Positions 16,276-24,789 of a stretch of 24,972 nucleotides of DNA are shown here, in pieces. Both the position numbers and the translations under genes were made by a program. Every line of letters starts with the position of its first letter. The first letter of the stretch is position 1. This DNA is from DAIOHQ01 sp036744635 (GTDB lineage: Bacteria; Planctomycetota; Phycisphaerae; Tepidisphaerales; Tepidisphaeraceae), in contig DAIOHQ010000040.1 of NCBI GenBank assembly GCA_036744635.1, forward strand, positions 1-24,972, read 5' to 3'. The notes under the pieces were generated by a model that was not told the DNA's origin, did not search any database, and saw nothing but the letters and a program-made list of their open reading frames with translations.

Positions 16276-17477
16276 CCGCGCCGCGACCCATCCTCGTTGT
16301 GCTGGGCATGATGGGTGCGAGCCCGTTCGCGGGCGTGGCGTGGCAGGTGCTGCATCACATTGAGGGATTCCGCCGCCTCGGGTTCGACGTGTACTACGTC
16401 GAGGACACTGGCACCTGGCCGTACGACCCCGCGCGCAACGCCGTCACGGGCGACAGCGACTACGCCGTCAACTACATCGCGTCGATGATGAACTGGTGTG
16501 GACTGTCCGATCGGTGGGCCTACCGCTCCACCGCGCAGGCCGGCCGGGTTTACGGGCTGTCGGCGGCGCGGTTCGACCAAGTCCTTGCCGAAGCTGAAAT
16601 TCTGGTGAACCTCACCGCGTCGACGGTCCTGCGCGAACAACACCTGGGGATCCCGATCAGGGTCTATCTGGAAACCGATCCCGTCCTGCCGCAGATCAAG
16701 GTCGCCCAGGGCGATGCGAAAACCATCGGCATTCTCGCCAGCCACACTCACCACTTCACGTACGGCGAGAACTTTGGCGCCCCCGACTGCGGCGTGCCGC
16801 TGGTCCGATTCCATTACGTGCCCACGCGCCCACCCGTCGTCACGGAGTGGTGGACGCGGGACGGTCAGCCGGACCAGGTGACCGCGCCCGCCTCCGATCC
16901 TGACAACTGGGCCGCTGATTTCACAACGATCGCGAGCTGGGCTCAGAACGGGAAGGATTTCCTCTGGCAAGGGCAACTCTACACATGGAGCAAACACCGC
17001 GAGTTTCTCAAGTTCCTCGATCTCCCTCTCCTCACGCCTCAGACGTTCGAGCTGGCGCTGGCCCGCGTTCCCGCCGACGCCCGCGAGGCCCTGCTGTCCC
17101 ACGGCTGGCGCGTCCGCGACGCGCTGACACTCAGCAGGGACATCGGCCCGTATCGAGACTACATCATGGAGTCCCGGGGCGAATTCACGGTGGCCAAGGA
17201 CCAGAACGTCCGCATGCGGAGCGGGTGGTTCAGCGACCGCAGCGCCTGCTACCTGGCCGCGGGCAGGCCGGTCGTCACGCAGGACACCGGTTTTGGCAAC
17301 ATCCTGCCGACCGGGGAAGGTCTGTTCGCGTTCAATACAATGGATCAGATCCTGGCGGCGTTCGACGCGATTCGCTCCGACTATTCGCGGCACAGCCGCG
17401 CCGCGCGGGCGATCGCACAGGAGTATTTCCGGGCCGAGACCGTCCTCAGCCGGCTCCTGGCCGACCTGGGCCTTTAA
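16272..17477 (+). CDS. GT-B-like glycosyltransferase
   Basis: The 401-residue protein starts with PRPILVVLGMMGASPFAGVAWQ, a nucleotide-fold beta strand followed by a glycine-containing loop and helix, and then GFDVYYVED. Near residues 313-345 it reads VRMRSGWFSDRSACYLAAGRPVVTQDTGF, closely resembling the C-terminal donor-binding region of CgeB-like or GT4-like transferases, where a conserved segment ends in GRPVV. No membrane segments are evident, so it probably works in the cytosol or at the membrane surface. Donor and acceptor are unknown. The GTG at 16272 overlaps the previous TGA; earlier starts back to 16200 would read through the upstream gene's C-terminus and are unlikely. A 15-base gap leads to the deacetylase gene. 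Confidence 0.8.
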   Translation: MTAPRPILVVLGMMGASPFAGVAWQVLHHIEGFRRLGFDVYYVEDTGTWPYDPARNAVTGDSDYAVNYIASMMNWCGLSDRWAYRSTAQAGRVYGLSAARFDQVLAEAEILVNLTASTVLREQHLGIPIRVYLETDPVLPQIKVAQGDAKTIGILASHTHHFTYGENFGAPDCGVPLVRFHYVPTRPPVVTEWWTRDGQPDQVTAPASDPDNWAADFTTIASWAQNGKDFLWQGQLYTWSKHREFLKFLDLPLLTPQTFELALARVPADAREALLSHGWRVRDALTLSRDIGPYRDYIMESRGEFTVAKDQNVRMRSGWFSDRSACYLAAGRPVVTQDTGFGNILPTGEGLFAFNTMDQILAAFDAIRSDYSRHSRAARAIAQEYFRAETVLSRLLADLGL

Positions 17478-17492
17478 CACGAGGGTTCGATC

Positions 17493-18200
17493 TTGGCCAC
17501 CGTCCGCCACCTCATCGTGAATGCCGACGACTTTGGCATCAGTCCCGGCGTGAACCTGGGCATCATCGAGGCGCACGAGCGCGGCATCGTCACCAGCACC
17601 AGCCTCATGACCCGTTGGCCTGCGGCAGGGGAAGCCGCGGCGTACGGCCGGGCCCACCCGGAGTTCGGCATCGGCCTGCACATCGACCTCAGCGAGTGGG
17701 TCTGCCGGGACGGCCAATGGGAGGCGCTATATGAAGTGGTCCCGTTGTCCGACGCAGCCGCTGTGGGTGCGGAAGTCCGACGGCAGCTCGAGGACTTCCG
17801 ACGACTACTCGGTCGCGACCCCGATCACATCGATTCTCACCAGCATGCCCACCGCAACGAGCCCGTACGCTCGGCAGCCCGCCAGCTTGCACGGGAGCTT
17901 TCCATTCCGCTGCGCCATTTCTCGCCCGCGGTTCGCTACTGTGGCGAGTTTTATGGGCAGGACGAACAGGGGCGATCCTACCCCGAGTTGATCGGCGCCG
18001 AGGCGCTGGTCCGCCTCATTGAAGGGCTTTGCCAGGGCGTCACCGAAATCTGCTGCCATCCCGCTCGCGGCGCCGATCTGGAGACCATGTATCTTCACGA
18101 GCGCCGGCGCGAACTGGAGTCGCTCTGCGACCCGCAGGTCCGTGTTGCGATTGCCGCCGCGAAGGTCCATCTCTGCACATTCCAGTCCATTGCCGTCTGA
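17493..18200 (+). CDS. ChbG/HpnK (YdjC-family) carbohydrate deacetylase
   Basis: The 235-residue protein opens with HLIVNADDFGIS, carrying the family's Asp pair D12 and D13. It has H63 in GLHIDLS, a second metal-binding segment HIDSHQHAH at 112-120, and CCHPARG with H189, all matching YdjC/ChbG enzymes. These are metal-dependent hydrolases that remove an N-acetyl group from sugars such as chitooligosaccharides or hopanoid-linked glucosamine. At the end of this cluster it probably deacetylates an amino sugar in the product, which would imply that an N-acetylated sugar is present. The start is TTG at 17493 with GAGGG at 17481-17485. A strong hairpin follows the stop. Confidence 0.92.
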   Translation: MATVRHLIVNADDFGISPGVNLGIIEAHERGIVTSTSLMTRWPAAGEAAAYGRAHPEFGIGLHIDLSEWVCRDGQWEALYEVVPLSDAAAVGAEVRRQLEDFRRLLGRDPDHIDSHQHAHRNEPVRSAARQLARELSIPLRHFSPAVRYCGEFYGQDEQGRSYPELIGAEALVRLIEGLCQGVTEICCHPARGADLETMYLHERRRELESLCDPQVRVAIAAAKVHLCTFQSIAV

Positions 18201-18223
18201 CGGCATCAACGGACGAGCTAAAT

Positions 18224-18259
18224 AGACAAACCCGCGGGGCCAGGCCCGCGGGTTTGTCT
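18224..18259. terminator. Bidirectional terminator-like hairpin between convergent genes
   Basis: A perfect 15-bp stem (AGACAAACCCGCGGG paired with CCCGCGGGTTTGTCT) closes a six-base loop. It lies 23 bases after the deacetylase stop and 24 bases beyond the stop of the convergent HEAT-like gene. A GC-rich core followed by a T-containing arm (GGGTTTGTCT) fits an intrinsic terminator on both strands, although the T-run is short. Confidence 0.85.
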
Positions 18260-18283
18260 GATTGCAGTCTTAAATCTTAAAGC

Positions 18284-20671
18284 TCAATCGTTTCGCTGAA
18301 GAATCAGTGGCTGAACCGACTGGGCCGACAGATTGAGTGCACCGCGCGCTTCAGCGGCCGCCGAGCGAATATCCAGGTTCTTTTCGCTGGTCACCACCTG
18401 CTGCAAGTCGTTGACTTGATTGCCATCCAGGTGATTGCCATGGAACTTGGCGCTGGTGGCCAGGCTTCTGTAAAGGCTGATGCGAATGGGTGCCGGAGTG
18501 GCGGCAGCCGATGCTCGATCGGCCAATGCGCCCTGCGATCGGGGCGAGTTGATCAACGCAACGGCTTCACCCACCGCCTGCACGATTTCAGGCCGCTTGT
18601 CACCCAGAGCCGACAGCAGCATCGGTTCGGCAACATTGAGATTAAACACCTGTCCCCGGCTGATCGCCAGGCGGGCCAGCAGGTTGGCGGCACGGAGCGA
18701 GAAGTCCGAAGCCGATCCGCTATCCATCGGAAGCCCACCGGCCTTTTTGCGTGCCTGCTCGATGGAGTTCACCAGGCTCTCGCCGCCGGTGGCCTGGGTG
18801 TAGCTGATCGTCGGGTCGTTCACCGACATCCGAGCCCAGGGCGACGCCAGGGAATGCACGATAATGAGCTTGGCCGCCCGCGCCAGCCGCGGGTTCTGAG
18901 ATGCCAGGTCGATGGCATGGCTCACTTCGGGATTGCCCATGTCTTCAGACATGAGGATGACATCCACCGCGGGGATCGAGGTCGATTCCGCGATGGCCGA
19001 GGCCGAGTCGTTTCCACCGGCCGTGCTGTAATTCTTAAGCTCGGATGCCAGCCGTGCGCGGTCATTTTGCGGTGCGATGATCAACACGCCCGACGAACCA
19101 CTCTGCGACACCGCTTCGGCCAATAGCGGAACAACCAGTTCCTGCCCCTGGAAGGGCCGTTGAGGAAGAGCCGCGGCCAGCGCGAAAGCTGCCTCAAACC
19201 TTACTTGTCGATCCGAAAACCGCATGGCCCGAACCAACGGATCGCCCTGACCGCCCGAAAACAGATTGCTCTGACCGACAATGCCCTGAAGGGACTTGAT
19301 GGCCGCGAGGGCGACCGCAGCGCTGGTGGGTGTATTGTCTTTAAGCGAGCGATCGAGCACGACGTTCAGGTATCGAGCGCCTTCGGCCACGTTGTAATAG
19401 TGAGCCTGGGGTTCATCGGGCATGCGGGTCGGGTCAGGTTCACCGGCTGGCAAATCAATGCCGCGACGGATGTTGGCCGCCAACCACAATGCAACCGATT
19501 GGTCCGGCGACGAAGGCGCAGGCTGCTGCCGGAGCGCGTGCTCGGTTTCACGCATCGCCATGATGTCATTGAAGATCTGAGGCGGCACCGCCTTGTAGCT
19601 CAGGCCCCGATCGACCCAATACCAGATAAAAGCCTTGGGGCTTCGAGGATCAGGCTGAATGGACGACCTTCCATAATAGAAGGCATCGGCAAGCCCGTAG
19701 AACAGATCGCCCGCATTTGAATTTGGGCTGGCGGCACGCAACCGGGCCAGCGCGCTGGTGGCGGCTTGCTTGACCTGATTGGACGACTGCGGATTGCGCG
19801 CCAGCGCAACAAGGTAAGGCTGCACTGCGTTCTTGTAATCAATTTCGCCCAGGATCCCGCAGATGGTCGTCAGGGCCGGGTCATTGGGGTCCATCTGCGT
19901 GGCGGCAAGCAACGGGTTAAGCGCTGATGCGCCCAGGCTGATGAGTGCACGGCGAACGACGTCATGGGTCTGAACGTCCTCGGGCTTCTGGCTCATCAGG
20001 ATCGCGACCAACTGAGGAACGGCCAGTTCACCCGAATTGCTTAGTTGCTGCATCGCAAGCGAGAAAGCGCGCTCGCCTTGATCCAGCCGCTTGATGTTCA
20101 TCGCAATGAATTCGGGATTCTGACGGCGGGCAAACCGGCCCTTGTTCAAAACATCGATCACCTGGGTCGCAACCGTCTTCATCTTTGCATCGGCCGACTG
20201 CCATCGAAGCAGGGCCGTGTCCAGGTCGCTGGGCGCGCCGCTGGGCAGGTGATGCTGGCCGGCGATCGCCTCGAACGCCTTTAGGACGTCTTCTGGATTC
20301 TGCTGCCCGGCGGTAACGATCCTGGCGCCGAGGGCGGCCTGGATGTCGTAACGGCCGATTTCTCCGTAGTGCCAGAAATCATCGACCTGTTCATTGAGCG
20401 TTTGATTGGCCCCGACCTCGGGCATGGCCGGCTCGGTGGTCGCGCCGGCGGGCTCGGTTGCAGCCGGCATTGTCGCCGGGGGAGCGGCCGCATCAGCTGG
20501 TGGCGTAGCGGGAACTGTTGCAGGAGGTGCGGCGGCATCAGCCGGGGGATTGACCACCGGAGGCGCCGCCGTATCGCCGGTCGCGGGAGGCGCGGCCGAG
20601 GCAGATAGCATGGGCATTGCAAGCGAACAAGCGAGGGCGATGCACGGGAGCAGACGCGGTAGGCGCTTCAT
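18284..20671 (-). CDS. Exported HEAT-like repeat protein
   Basis: The 795-residue protein begins with a signal peptide (MKRLPRLLPCIALACS, cut near SASA). A low-complexity Pro/Ala/Thr linker at about residues 26-85 follows, in which PPADAAAPPAT occurs twice. The remainder is alpha-helical, with repeating units of the HEAT/Armadillo kind, such as VRRALISLGASALNPLLAA, QAATSALARLRAASP and RFEAAFALAAALPQ. Such proteins are scaffolds for protein binding; no enzymatic motif is seen. A segment reading SGVLIIAPQNDRAR and later PAVDVILMSEDMGNPE could be a Rossmann-like or receiver-like insertion, but this is tentative. The ATG at 20671 has GGAGG eight bases upstream; a start at 20809 would precede the signal peptide by 46 residues and is rejected. 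Confidence 0.88.
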   Translation of the reverse strand: MKRLPRLLPCIALACSLAMPMLSASAAPPATGDTAAPPVVNPPADAAAPPATVPATPPADAAAPPATMPAATEPAGATTEPAMPEVGANQTLNEQVDDFWHYGEIGRYDIQAALGARIVTAGQQNPEDVLKAFEAIAGQHHLPSGAPSDLDTALLRWQSADAKMKTVATQVIDVLNKGRFARRQNPEFIAMNIKRLDQGERAFSLAMQQLSNSGELAVPQLVAILMSQKPEDVQTHDVVRRALISLGASALNPLLAATQMDPNDPALTTICGILGEIDYKNAVQPYLVALARNPQSSNQVKQAATSALARLRAASPNSNAGDLFYGLADAFYYGRSSIQPDPRSPKAFIWYWVDRGLSYKAVPPQIFNDIMAMRETEHALRQQPAPSSPDQSVALWLAANIRRGIDLPAGEPDPTRMPDEPQAHYYNVAEGARYLNVVLDRSLKDNTPTSAAVALAAIKSLQGIVGQSNLFSGGQGDPLVRAMRFSDRQVRFEAAFALAAALPQRPFQGQELVVPLLAEAVSQSGSSGVLIIAPQNDRARLASELKNYSTAGGNDSASAIAESTSIPAVDVILMSEDMGNPEVSHAIDLASQNPRLARAAKLIIVHSLASPWARMSVNDPTISYTQATGGESLVNSIEQARKKAGGLPMDSGSASDFSLRAANLLARLAISRGQVFNLNVAEPMLLSALGDKRPEIVQAVGEAVALINSPRSQGALADRASAAATPAPIRISLYRSLATSAKFHGNHLDGNQVNDLQQVVTSEKNLDIRSAAAEARGALNLSAQSVQPLILQRND

Positions 20672-20858
20672 GGTGCTGGCCTCCAAGGGTGTACGGCGTG
20701 AGGGAATTGTTACCGGGGTGGGACCGGGCCCTCTTCGAAGCGGCGGGCACTTTCGGGTTGGGGCGGGTCCGCACCCGTACCCTCTGCACCCAAAAGCCTC
20801 AAAAGTCATTGGTTTTGAAGATAGATTCGCCTTCCAAACCTGTCAAGAAACCCCCGTC

Positions 20859-20878
20859 GCAACGTCAAGTCACGTTGC
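20859..20878. other. Small hairpin in the intergenic region before the dehydrogenase genes
   Basis: GCAACGT and ACGTTGC form a perfect 7-bp stem with a six-base loop. It lies between the divergent HEAT-like and dehydrogenase genes, just before the palindromic element. It could be an operator-like dyad, but nothing identifies a regulator. The rest of 20672-20896 shows no gene. Confidence 0.4.
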
Positions 20879-20896
20879 ATCAAAATGCTCGGTATT

Positions 20897-21059
20897 CCCT
20901 CTCCCGGTACTCCGGGGGAGGGTAGGGAGGGGGTTTCTTTCGATGCCCAATAGATCTTTGCACAGACGGCGTCGGCATATATCAGAATGTCGTGGCCGTT
21001 AGTTCCGCCTGTAAAAGACCGCCCCCTCCCTACCCTCCCCCGGCGTACCGGGGGAGGGA
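20897..21059. repeat. Palindromic GC-rich element, copy B
   Basis: The ends are CCCTCTCCCGG, a TACT loop and CCGGGGGAGGG on the left, and CCCTCCCCCGG-CGTA-CCGGGGGAGGG on the right, with the sub-terminal GTAGGGAGGGGG and CCCCCTCCCTAC also inverted. The centre is non-repetitive but clearly homologous to that of copy C, sharing GTTTCTTTC near the left end and AGTTCCGCCTGT near the right. It is in the same orientation as copy C. Size and structure resemble a MITE or REP-type doublet. Confidence 0.9.
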
Positions 21060-21176
21060 GAAGAGGAAACAATTGAAACGCGACCGAATCGCTGGAATAA
21101 TCAACCCGGATGGGGGTACCACATGTCTCTAGAGTGTTGCTCTGCGCCAGCAGAAGCATCCGAAGGTGGGCCGAAA

Positions 21177-21647
21177 ATGAGCCAAACCATTACCTTTAAG
21201 GTGAACGGACAGAGTCGCCAGATCGAAACCGATCCGGATCGACCCCTCCTCGATGTGCTCCGGGAAGATCTTCAATTAACCGGCGCAAAGTTCGGCTGCG
21301 GCGAAGGGAGCTGTGGGGCGTGCAGCGTTCTGCTGGGGGATAAGCGAATTTTTTCGTGCAGTACCCCGGTGAAAAACGTGGCGGGCAAATCCGTCACCAC
21401 CATTGAGGGCCTCAGCGAAGGCGACACGCTGCATCCGGTCCAGCAGGCCTTTTGTGATGCCGAGGCCTACCAGTGCGGATATTGCACGCCGGGGATGATC
21501 ATGGCGACCGTGGCCCTGCTCAAAAATAAACCCCAACCCACCGAAGCAGAAGTCGTGACCTGGATGAACGGAAACCTTTGCCGTTGTTGCGGCTATCCGA
21601 GAATTCTTAAGGCTGTGCGGCACGCCGCAGGGCTCGAGGGAAGGTGA
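21177..21647 (+). CDS. Molybdenum hydroxylase 2Fe-2S small subunit (IorA/CoxS type)
   Basis: The 156-residue protein is the full length of the electron-transfer subunit of xanthine-dehydrogenase-family enzymes. The first, plant ferredoxin-like cluster uses C41, C46, C49 and C61 (GCGEGSCGAC). The second uses C100, C103, C135 and C137 (QCGYCTPGM and CRCCGYPRI). It passes electrons from the molybdenum site of the large subunit to an acceptor. No FAD subunit gene is next to it, as in isoquinoline 1-oxidoreductase-type two-subunit enzymes. The ATG at 21177 with AAGGTGG upstream is preferred; an ATG at 21123 would add 18 residues without a recognisable role. Only four bases separate its stop from the next start, so the two subunits are co-translated. 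Confidence 0.95.
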   Translation: MSQTITFKVNGQSRQIETDPDRPLLDVLREDLQLTGAKFGCGEGSCGACSVLLGDKRIFSCSTPVKNVAGKSVTTIEGLSEGDTLHPVQQAFCDAEAYQCGYCTPGMIMATVALLKNKPQPTEAEVVTWMNGNLCRCCGYPRILKAVRHAAGLEGR

Positions 21648-21651
21648 CGCC

Positions 21652-23850
21652 ATGCGAAGATCAGCAAATGACGGGGCGTCTGGCATGTTTGAGTTTGATG
21701 AGCCGGTTGATCGCGTCGGATCCCAGTCCGGACTCACTCGACGCGGTTTTGTGCAAATTCTTGGGGCGGGCCTGCTGATCGCGGTGAGCGCGCCGCCCTT
21801 ATCGGCCCAGCAGCGGCGTGGGGGACGAGGAGGGGGAATGGGCGGGGCAGGCATTAAGAGTGTTTCTGCACGCGTCCATATCGGGAAAGACGGGTCGATT
21901 ACCGTCATGACCGGTAAAGTCGAGGCCGGTCAGGGGTCGCGTACTGAGCTGACGCAGGCGGCTGCCGAGGAACTTCGGGTTCCGGTGTCCCGGATTCAAC
22001 TGCTCATGGCGGATACTGGGATTGTTCCAGACGATGGAATTACAGCAGGCAGCGGAACCACCCCGCGAAGCGTACCGGCCGTCCGACAAGGTTGTGCCGC
22101 GGCAAGGCAGCTTCTGGTGGGGCTTGCGGCAAGTCGGTGGCATGTCGAGCCGGCATCGCTGATGGTTCAAGATGGCAAGATTTCGCAGAGCGGCAACACC
22201 CAAGCCATTGGCTACGCCGAATTGGCCGACACTGAAGAAGGCGCCAAAGCATTCCAGCAACCTCTACCGGCTGAAATTACGCTCACACCTTTAAAGGAGT
22301 GGAAAGTTCTGGGAACGGGCGTGGCCCGCCCAGACCGGGCAGACCTGGTCACTGGCCGGCACCAGTACCCCTCAGACATCATCCGGCCGGGCATGCTTCA
22401 TGCGAAGGTGCTTCGGGCACCTTCATACAATGCCAACTTGCAGTCGATCGACATGGAGGTCGCCCGGGCGGTGACCGGCGCGGTGGCATTGCATGAAGTC
22501 GTGCGGGAAGGCACGCGCGAGGTCGATTTTGTGGGATTTGCAGCCCCCACCTCGTTCGCCGCCGAGCAAGCTTTGGCAGCCGCGGCCAAGACCGCCAAGT
22601 GGGAAACCAAGGACCATCCCTCCAGCAAAACCCTTTTTGAATACCTCCGCGAGCATGCACGCGGTGGCGTGCCCGCCAATCCATTTACGGATCAGCTGAC
22701 CAAGGCTGCCAAAACGTTGCGGCAGAGCTATCACGTTTCGTACATCCAGCATGCCCCCATGGAGCCGCGTACTGCCGTGGCTGAATGGGAGGGTGACAAG
22801 CTTACGGTTTGGATGGCGACGCAAAATCCGTTTGGCTGCAAGACGAGCATCGCGCAGGCGATGAATATCAACGCGGCCAACGTGCGGGTGATCGTTCCCG
22901 ACTTTGGCGGCGGGTTTGGTGGGAAGCACACTCCCGACGCGGGAGTCGAAGCGGCTCGCCTGGCGCGGGCTGCGCGGAAGCCGGTATCGCTGCAGTGGAC
23001 GCGCGCAGAGGAATTTACCTGGGCCTATTTCCGACCGGCCGGGGTGATCGATATCGAAGCGGGAATGGACGCGGGTCACAAGATCACCTCGTGGCATCAT
23101 GTGAATATCAATTCGGGCGGAAACGCCATGGATACCCCTTACCGCGCCGGCAGCGCGCGGGCGCAGGCAGTAGCGTCGGACCCTCCCCTGCGGCACGGGT
23201 CGTACCGCGGTTTGGCGGCGACGGCGAACATCTTCGCGCGCGAGTCATTCATGGACGAGTTAGCCGCGGAGGCCAAGATTGATCCCCTCGAATTCCGGCT
23301 CGCCCATCTCGAAGAGGGTCGCTTGCGCGATGTCCTGAAAGCCGCGGCGAATAAGTTCAAATGGGCTCAGCGCGTAAAGCAGAAGAATCCGACGGTCGGC
23401 GTCGGAATCGCCTGCGGAACGGAGAAAGGCTCCTTCACGGCAGCATGCGTCGAAGTCGGGATTGATAAAGACAAAGGCGATATCTCGGTGCGCCACGTTT
23501 GCCAGGCCTACGAGTGCGGGACCATTCTCAACCCCGATGGATTGATGGCCCAGGTGCAGGGCGCGATCATCATGGGAATCGGCGGCGCTTTACGCGAGAA
23601 GATGGAATTCGAAAATGGGAAGATCACCAACGCATCTTTCTGGCAGTATGAGGTCCCGCGGATGAAGGATGTCCCGGAAATGGACATCATCCTGCTGAAC
23701 CGCCCCGATCTTCCGTCGACGGGCGCGGGCGAAACGCCCATCGTGGCGGTGGCCCCGGCCGTGGCCAACGCGGTATTTCACGCAACAGGCCAACGGATCC
23801 GCCAGATGCCCATCCAGCTTGCGGCGGCCACGACGGCGGCGAGGGTTTAG
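21652..23850 (+). CDS. Molybdopterin-binding large subunit, Tat-exported (IorB-like)
   Basis: The 732-residue protein is the catalytic subunit of a xanthine-dehydrogenase-family hydroxylase. A twin-arginine motif, TRRGFVQ at residues 29-35, and a hydrophobic stretch ending near PPLSA indicate folded export to the periplasm, as in IorB-type enzymes. A short Arg/Gly-rich linker (QQRRGGRGGGMGG) follows. Cofactor and active-site features include GGFGGK at 420-425, HGSYRG, and GAGETP with the likely catalytic Glu694. The complex should hydroxylate or oxidise an aldehyde or N-heterocycle; the substrate cannot be deduced. The Tat motif begins 28 residues in, so the n-region is long and an internal start is possible, but the ATG at 21652 has GGAAGG before it. 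A MocA-like gene for cofactor maturation lies downstream. Confidence 0.93.
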   Translation: MRRSANDGASGMFEFDEPVDRVGSQSGLTRRGFVQILGAGLLIAVSAPPLSAQQRRGGRGGGMGGAGIKSVSARVHIGKDGSITVMTGKVEAGQGSRTELTQAAAEELRVPVSRIQLLMADTGIVPDDGITAGSGTTPRSVPAVRQGCAAARQLLVGLAASRWHVEPASLMVQDGKISQSGNTQAIGYAELADTEEGAKAFQQPLPAEITLTPLKEWKVLGTGVARPDRADLVTGRHQYPSDIIRPGMLHAKVLRAPSYNANLQSIDMEVARAVTGAVALHEVVREGTREVDFVGFAAPTSFAAEQALAAAAKTAKWETKDHPSSKTLFEYLREHARGGVPANPFTDQLTKAAKTLRQSYHVSYIQHAPMEPRTAVAEWEGDKLTVWMATQNPFGCKTSIAQAMNINAANVRVIVPDFGGGFGGKHTPDAGVEAARLARAARKPVSLQWTRAEEFTWAYFRPAGVIDIEAGMDAGHKITSWHHVNINSGGNAMDTPYRAGSARAQAVASDPPLRHGSYRGLAATANIFARESFMDELAAEAKIDPLEFRLAHLEEGRLRDVLKAAANKFKWAQRVKQKNPTVGVGIACGTEKGSFTAACVEVGIDKDKGDISVRHVCQAYECGTILNPDGLMAQVQGAIIMGIGGALREKMEFENGKITNASFWQYEVPRMKDVPEMDIILLNRPDLPSTGAGETPIVAVAPAVANAVFHATGQRIRQMPIQLAAATTAARV

Positions 23851-23881
23851 CCCGGAAAATTCATGATGGGCAACCGTCTTT

Positions 23882-24040
23882 CCCTCCACCGGTACGCCGG
23901 GGGAGGGTAGGGAGGGGGTTTCTTTCAGTGCCAAACAAAGGTTCGCATAAAATGCGTCGGGATACTTGGGAATGTCACGATTGAAAGTTCCGCCTGTCAA
24001 ACCACGCCCCCTACCCTCCCCCAGCGTACCGGTAGAGGGA
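23882..24040. repeat. Palindromic GC-rich element, copy C
   Basis: The ends are CCCTCCACCGG, a TACG loop and CCGGGGGAGGG on the left, and a mirrored, slightly decayed copy on the right. The centre is homologous to that of copy B and runs in the same direction (GTTTCTTTC near the left, AGTTCCGCCTGT near the right). It lies between the dehydrogenase large-subunit stop and the MocA-like gene, so copies B and C bracket the two enzyme genes as direct repeats. Confidence 0.9.
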
Positions 24041-24128
24041 GAATTCGGCGTCTCCGCAGGTGAATAATCCGGATGAGTTCAGCGACAATGAATCCGGGGC
24101 TGCGCTTCGCACCCGATCTGGAGGATCC

Positions 24129-24731
24129 GTGATTTGTGCGATCGTCCTGGCGGCGGGGCGCTCGAAGCGGATGGGGGTGCAAAAGCTTCTCTTGCCCTTC
24201 GCCGGCAAAACCATCATCGAATACATCGTTGATCAAGTCGCGGCATCAACGGTCGAACACACGGTGGTCGTGACGGGCGCTGACTCGAGCGCCGTAACCG
24301 CCGCCCTCGCCGGCCGGCGTATGATCTTCGTGCCCAATCCGGATTTTGATTCTGAAATGCTCCAGTCCGTGCGATGCGGGCTGGCCGCGGTGCCCGGCCG
24401 ATGCGAAGCGGTGCTGATCGTTCTTGGAGATCAACCGGCAATTCGACATGAGTGGATCGCGAAATTGATTGAATCATTCCGCCAACACGACGGACAGAAA
24501 ATCATCGTTCCCGTTCATGATGGCCATCGCGGCCATCCCATGCTGATCCCGTCACGTTTCCATGACGAGCTATTGACCCGCCACGAGGAATCAGGGATTC
24601 GCGGCTTACTGAATGCCCATGCGGATGATGTCGTGCGCCTGCAAATGTCGGACGCTAACGTATTGGCCGACATGGATTACCCGGGCGATTATCGCAGAGA
24701 GCTGGAGCGCGCCCGCCATCGCACACAGTAA
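24129..24731 (+). CDS. mocA: Molybdenum cofactor cytidylyltransferase, MocA-like
   Basis: The 200-residue protein is an NTP-transferase of the MobA/MocA group. LAAGRSKRMG at residues 7-16 is the nucleotide-binding loop, with the nearby Lys in VQKLLLPF; IVLGDQPAI near 95 holds the metal-binding Asp; HRGHPML and DMDYPGDY near the C-terminus match MocA-type enzymes. These add CMP (or GMP in MobA) to molybdopterin, making the dinucleotide form used by xanthine-dehydrogenase-family enzymes. Its place just after the molybdenum hydroxylase genes supports the cytidylyl form. The GTG at 24129 is preferred because GGAGG at 24120-24124 lies four bases upstream and the core fold begins immediately. A GTG at 24060 would add 23 polar residues and lacks a clear ribosome binding site. 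Confidence 0.87.
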   Translation: MICAIVLAAGRSKRMGVQKLLLPFAGKTIIEYIVDQVAASTVEHTVVVTGADSSAVTAALAGRRMIFVPNPDFDSEMLQSVRCGLAAVPGRCEAVLIVLGDQPAIRHEWIAKLIESFRQHDGQKIIVPVHDGHRGHPMLIPSRFHDELLTRHEESGIRGLLNAHADDVVRLQMSDANVLADMDYPGDYRRELERARHRTQ

Positions 24732-24789
24732 TTGCTTCTAAATGACCAGTGGCACGGCCTTCCAGGCCGTGATCGGGGACGCTTCGGGG

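Noticed and set aside
16227..17717. A 496-codon minus-strand frame across the glycosyltransferase and deacetylase genes
   Set aside because: It crosses two plus-strand genes with clear motifs and overlapping starts and stops; long antisense frames are expected in DNA this GC-rich.
23590..24000. A minus-strand frame over copy C, similar at the protein level to one over copy B (shared KETPSLPSPGVP)
   Set aside because: The protein similarity only reflects homology of the repeat DNA; neither frame has a ribosome binding site or a domain.
20897..24040. Repeats considered as a CRISPR array or tandem satellite
   Set aside because: The copies are about 3 kb apart, palindromic and of differing length, with no regular spacers or cas genes.
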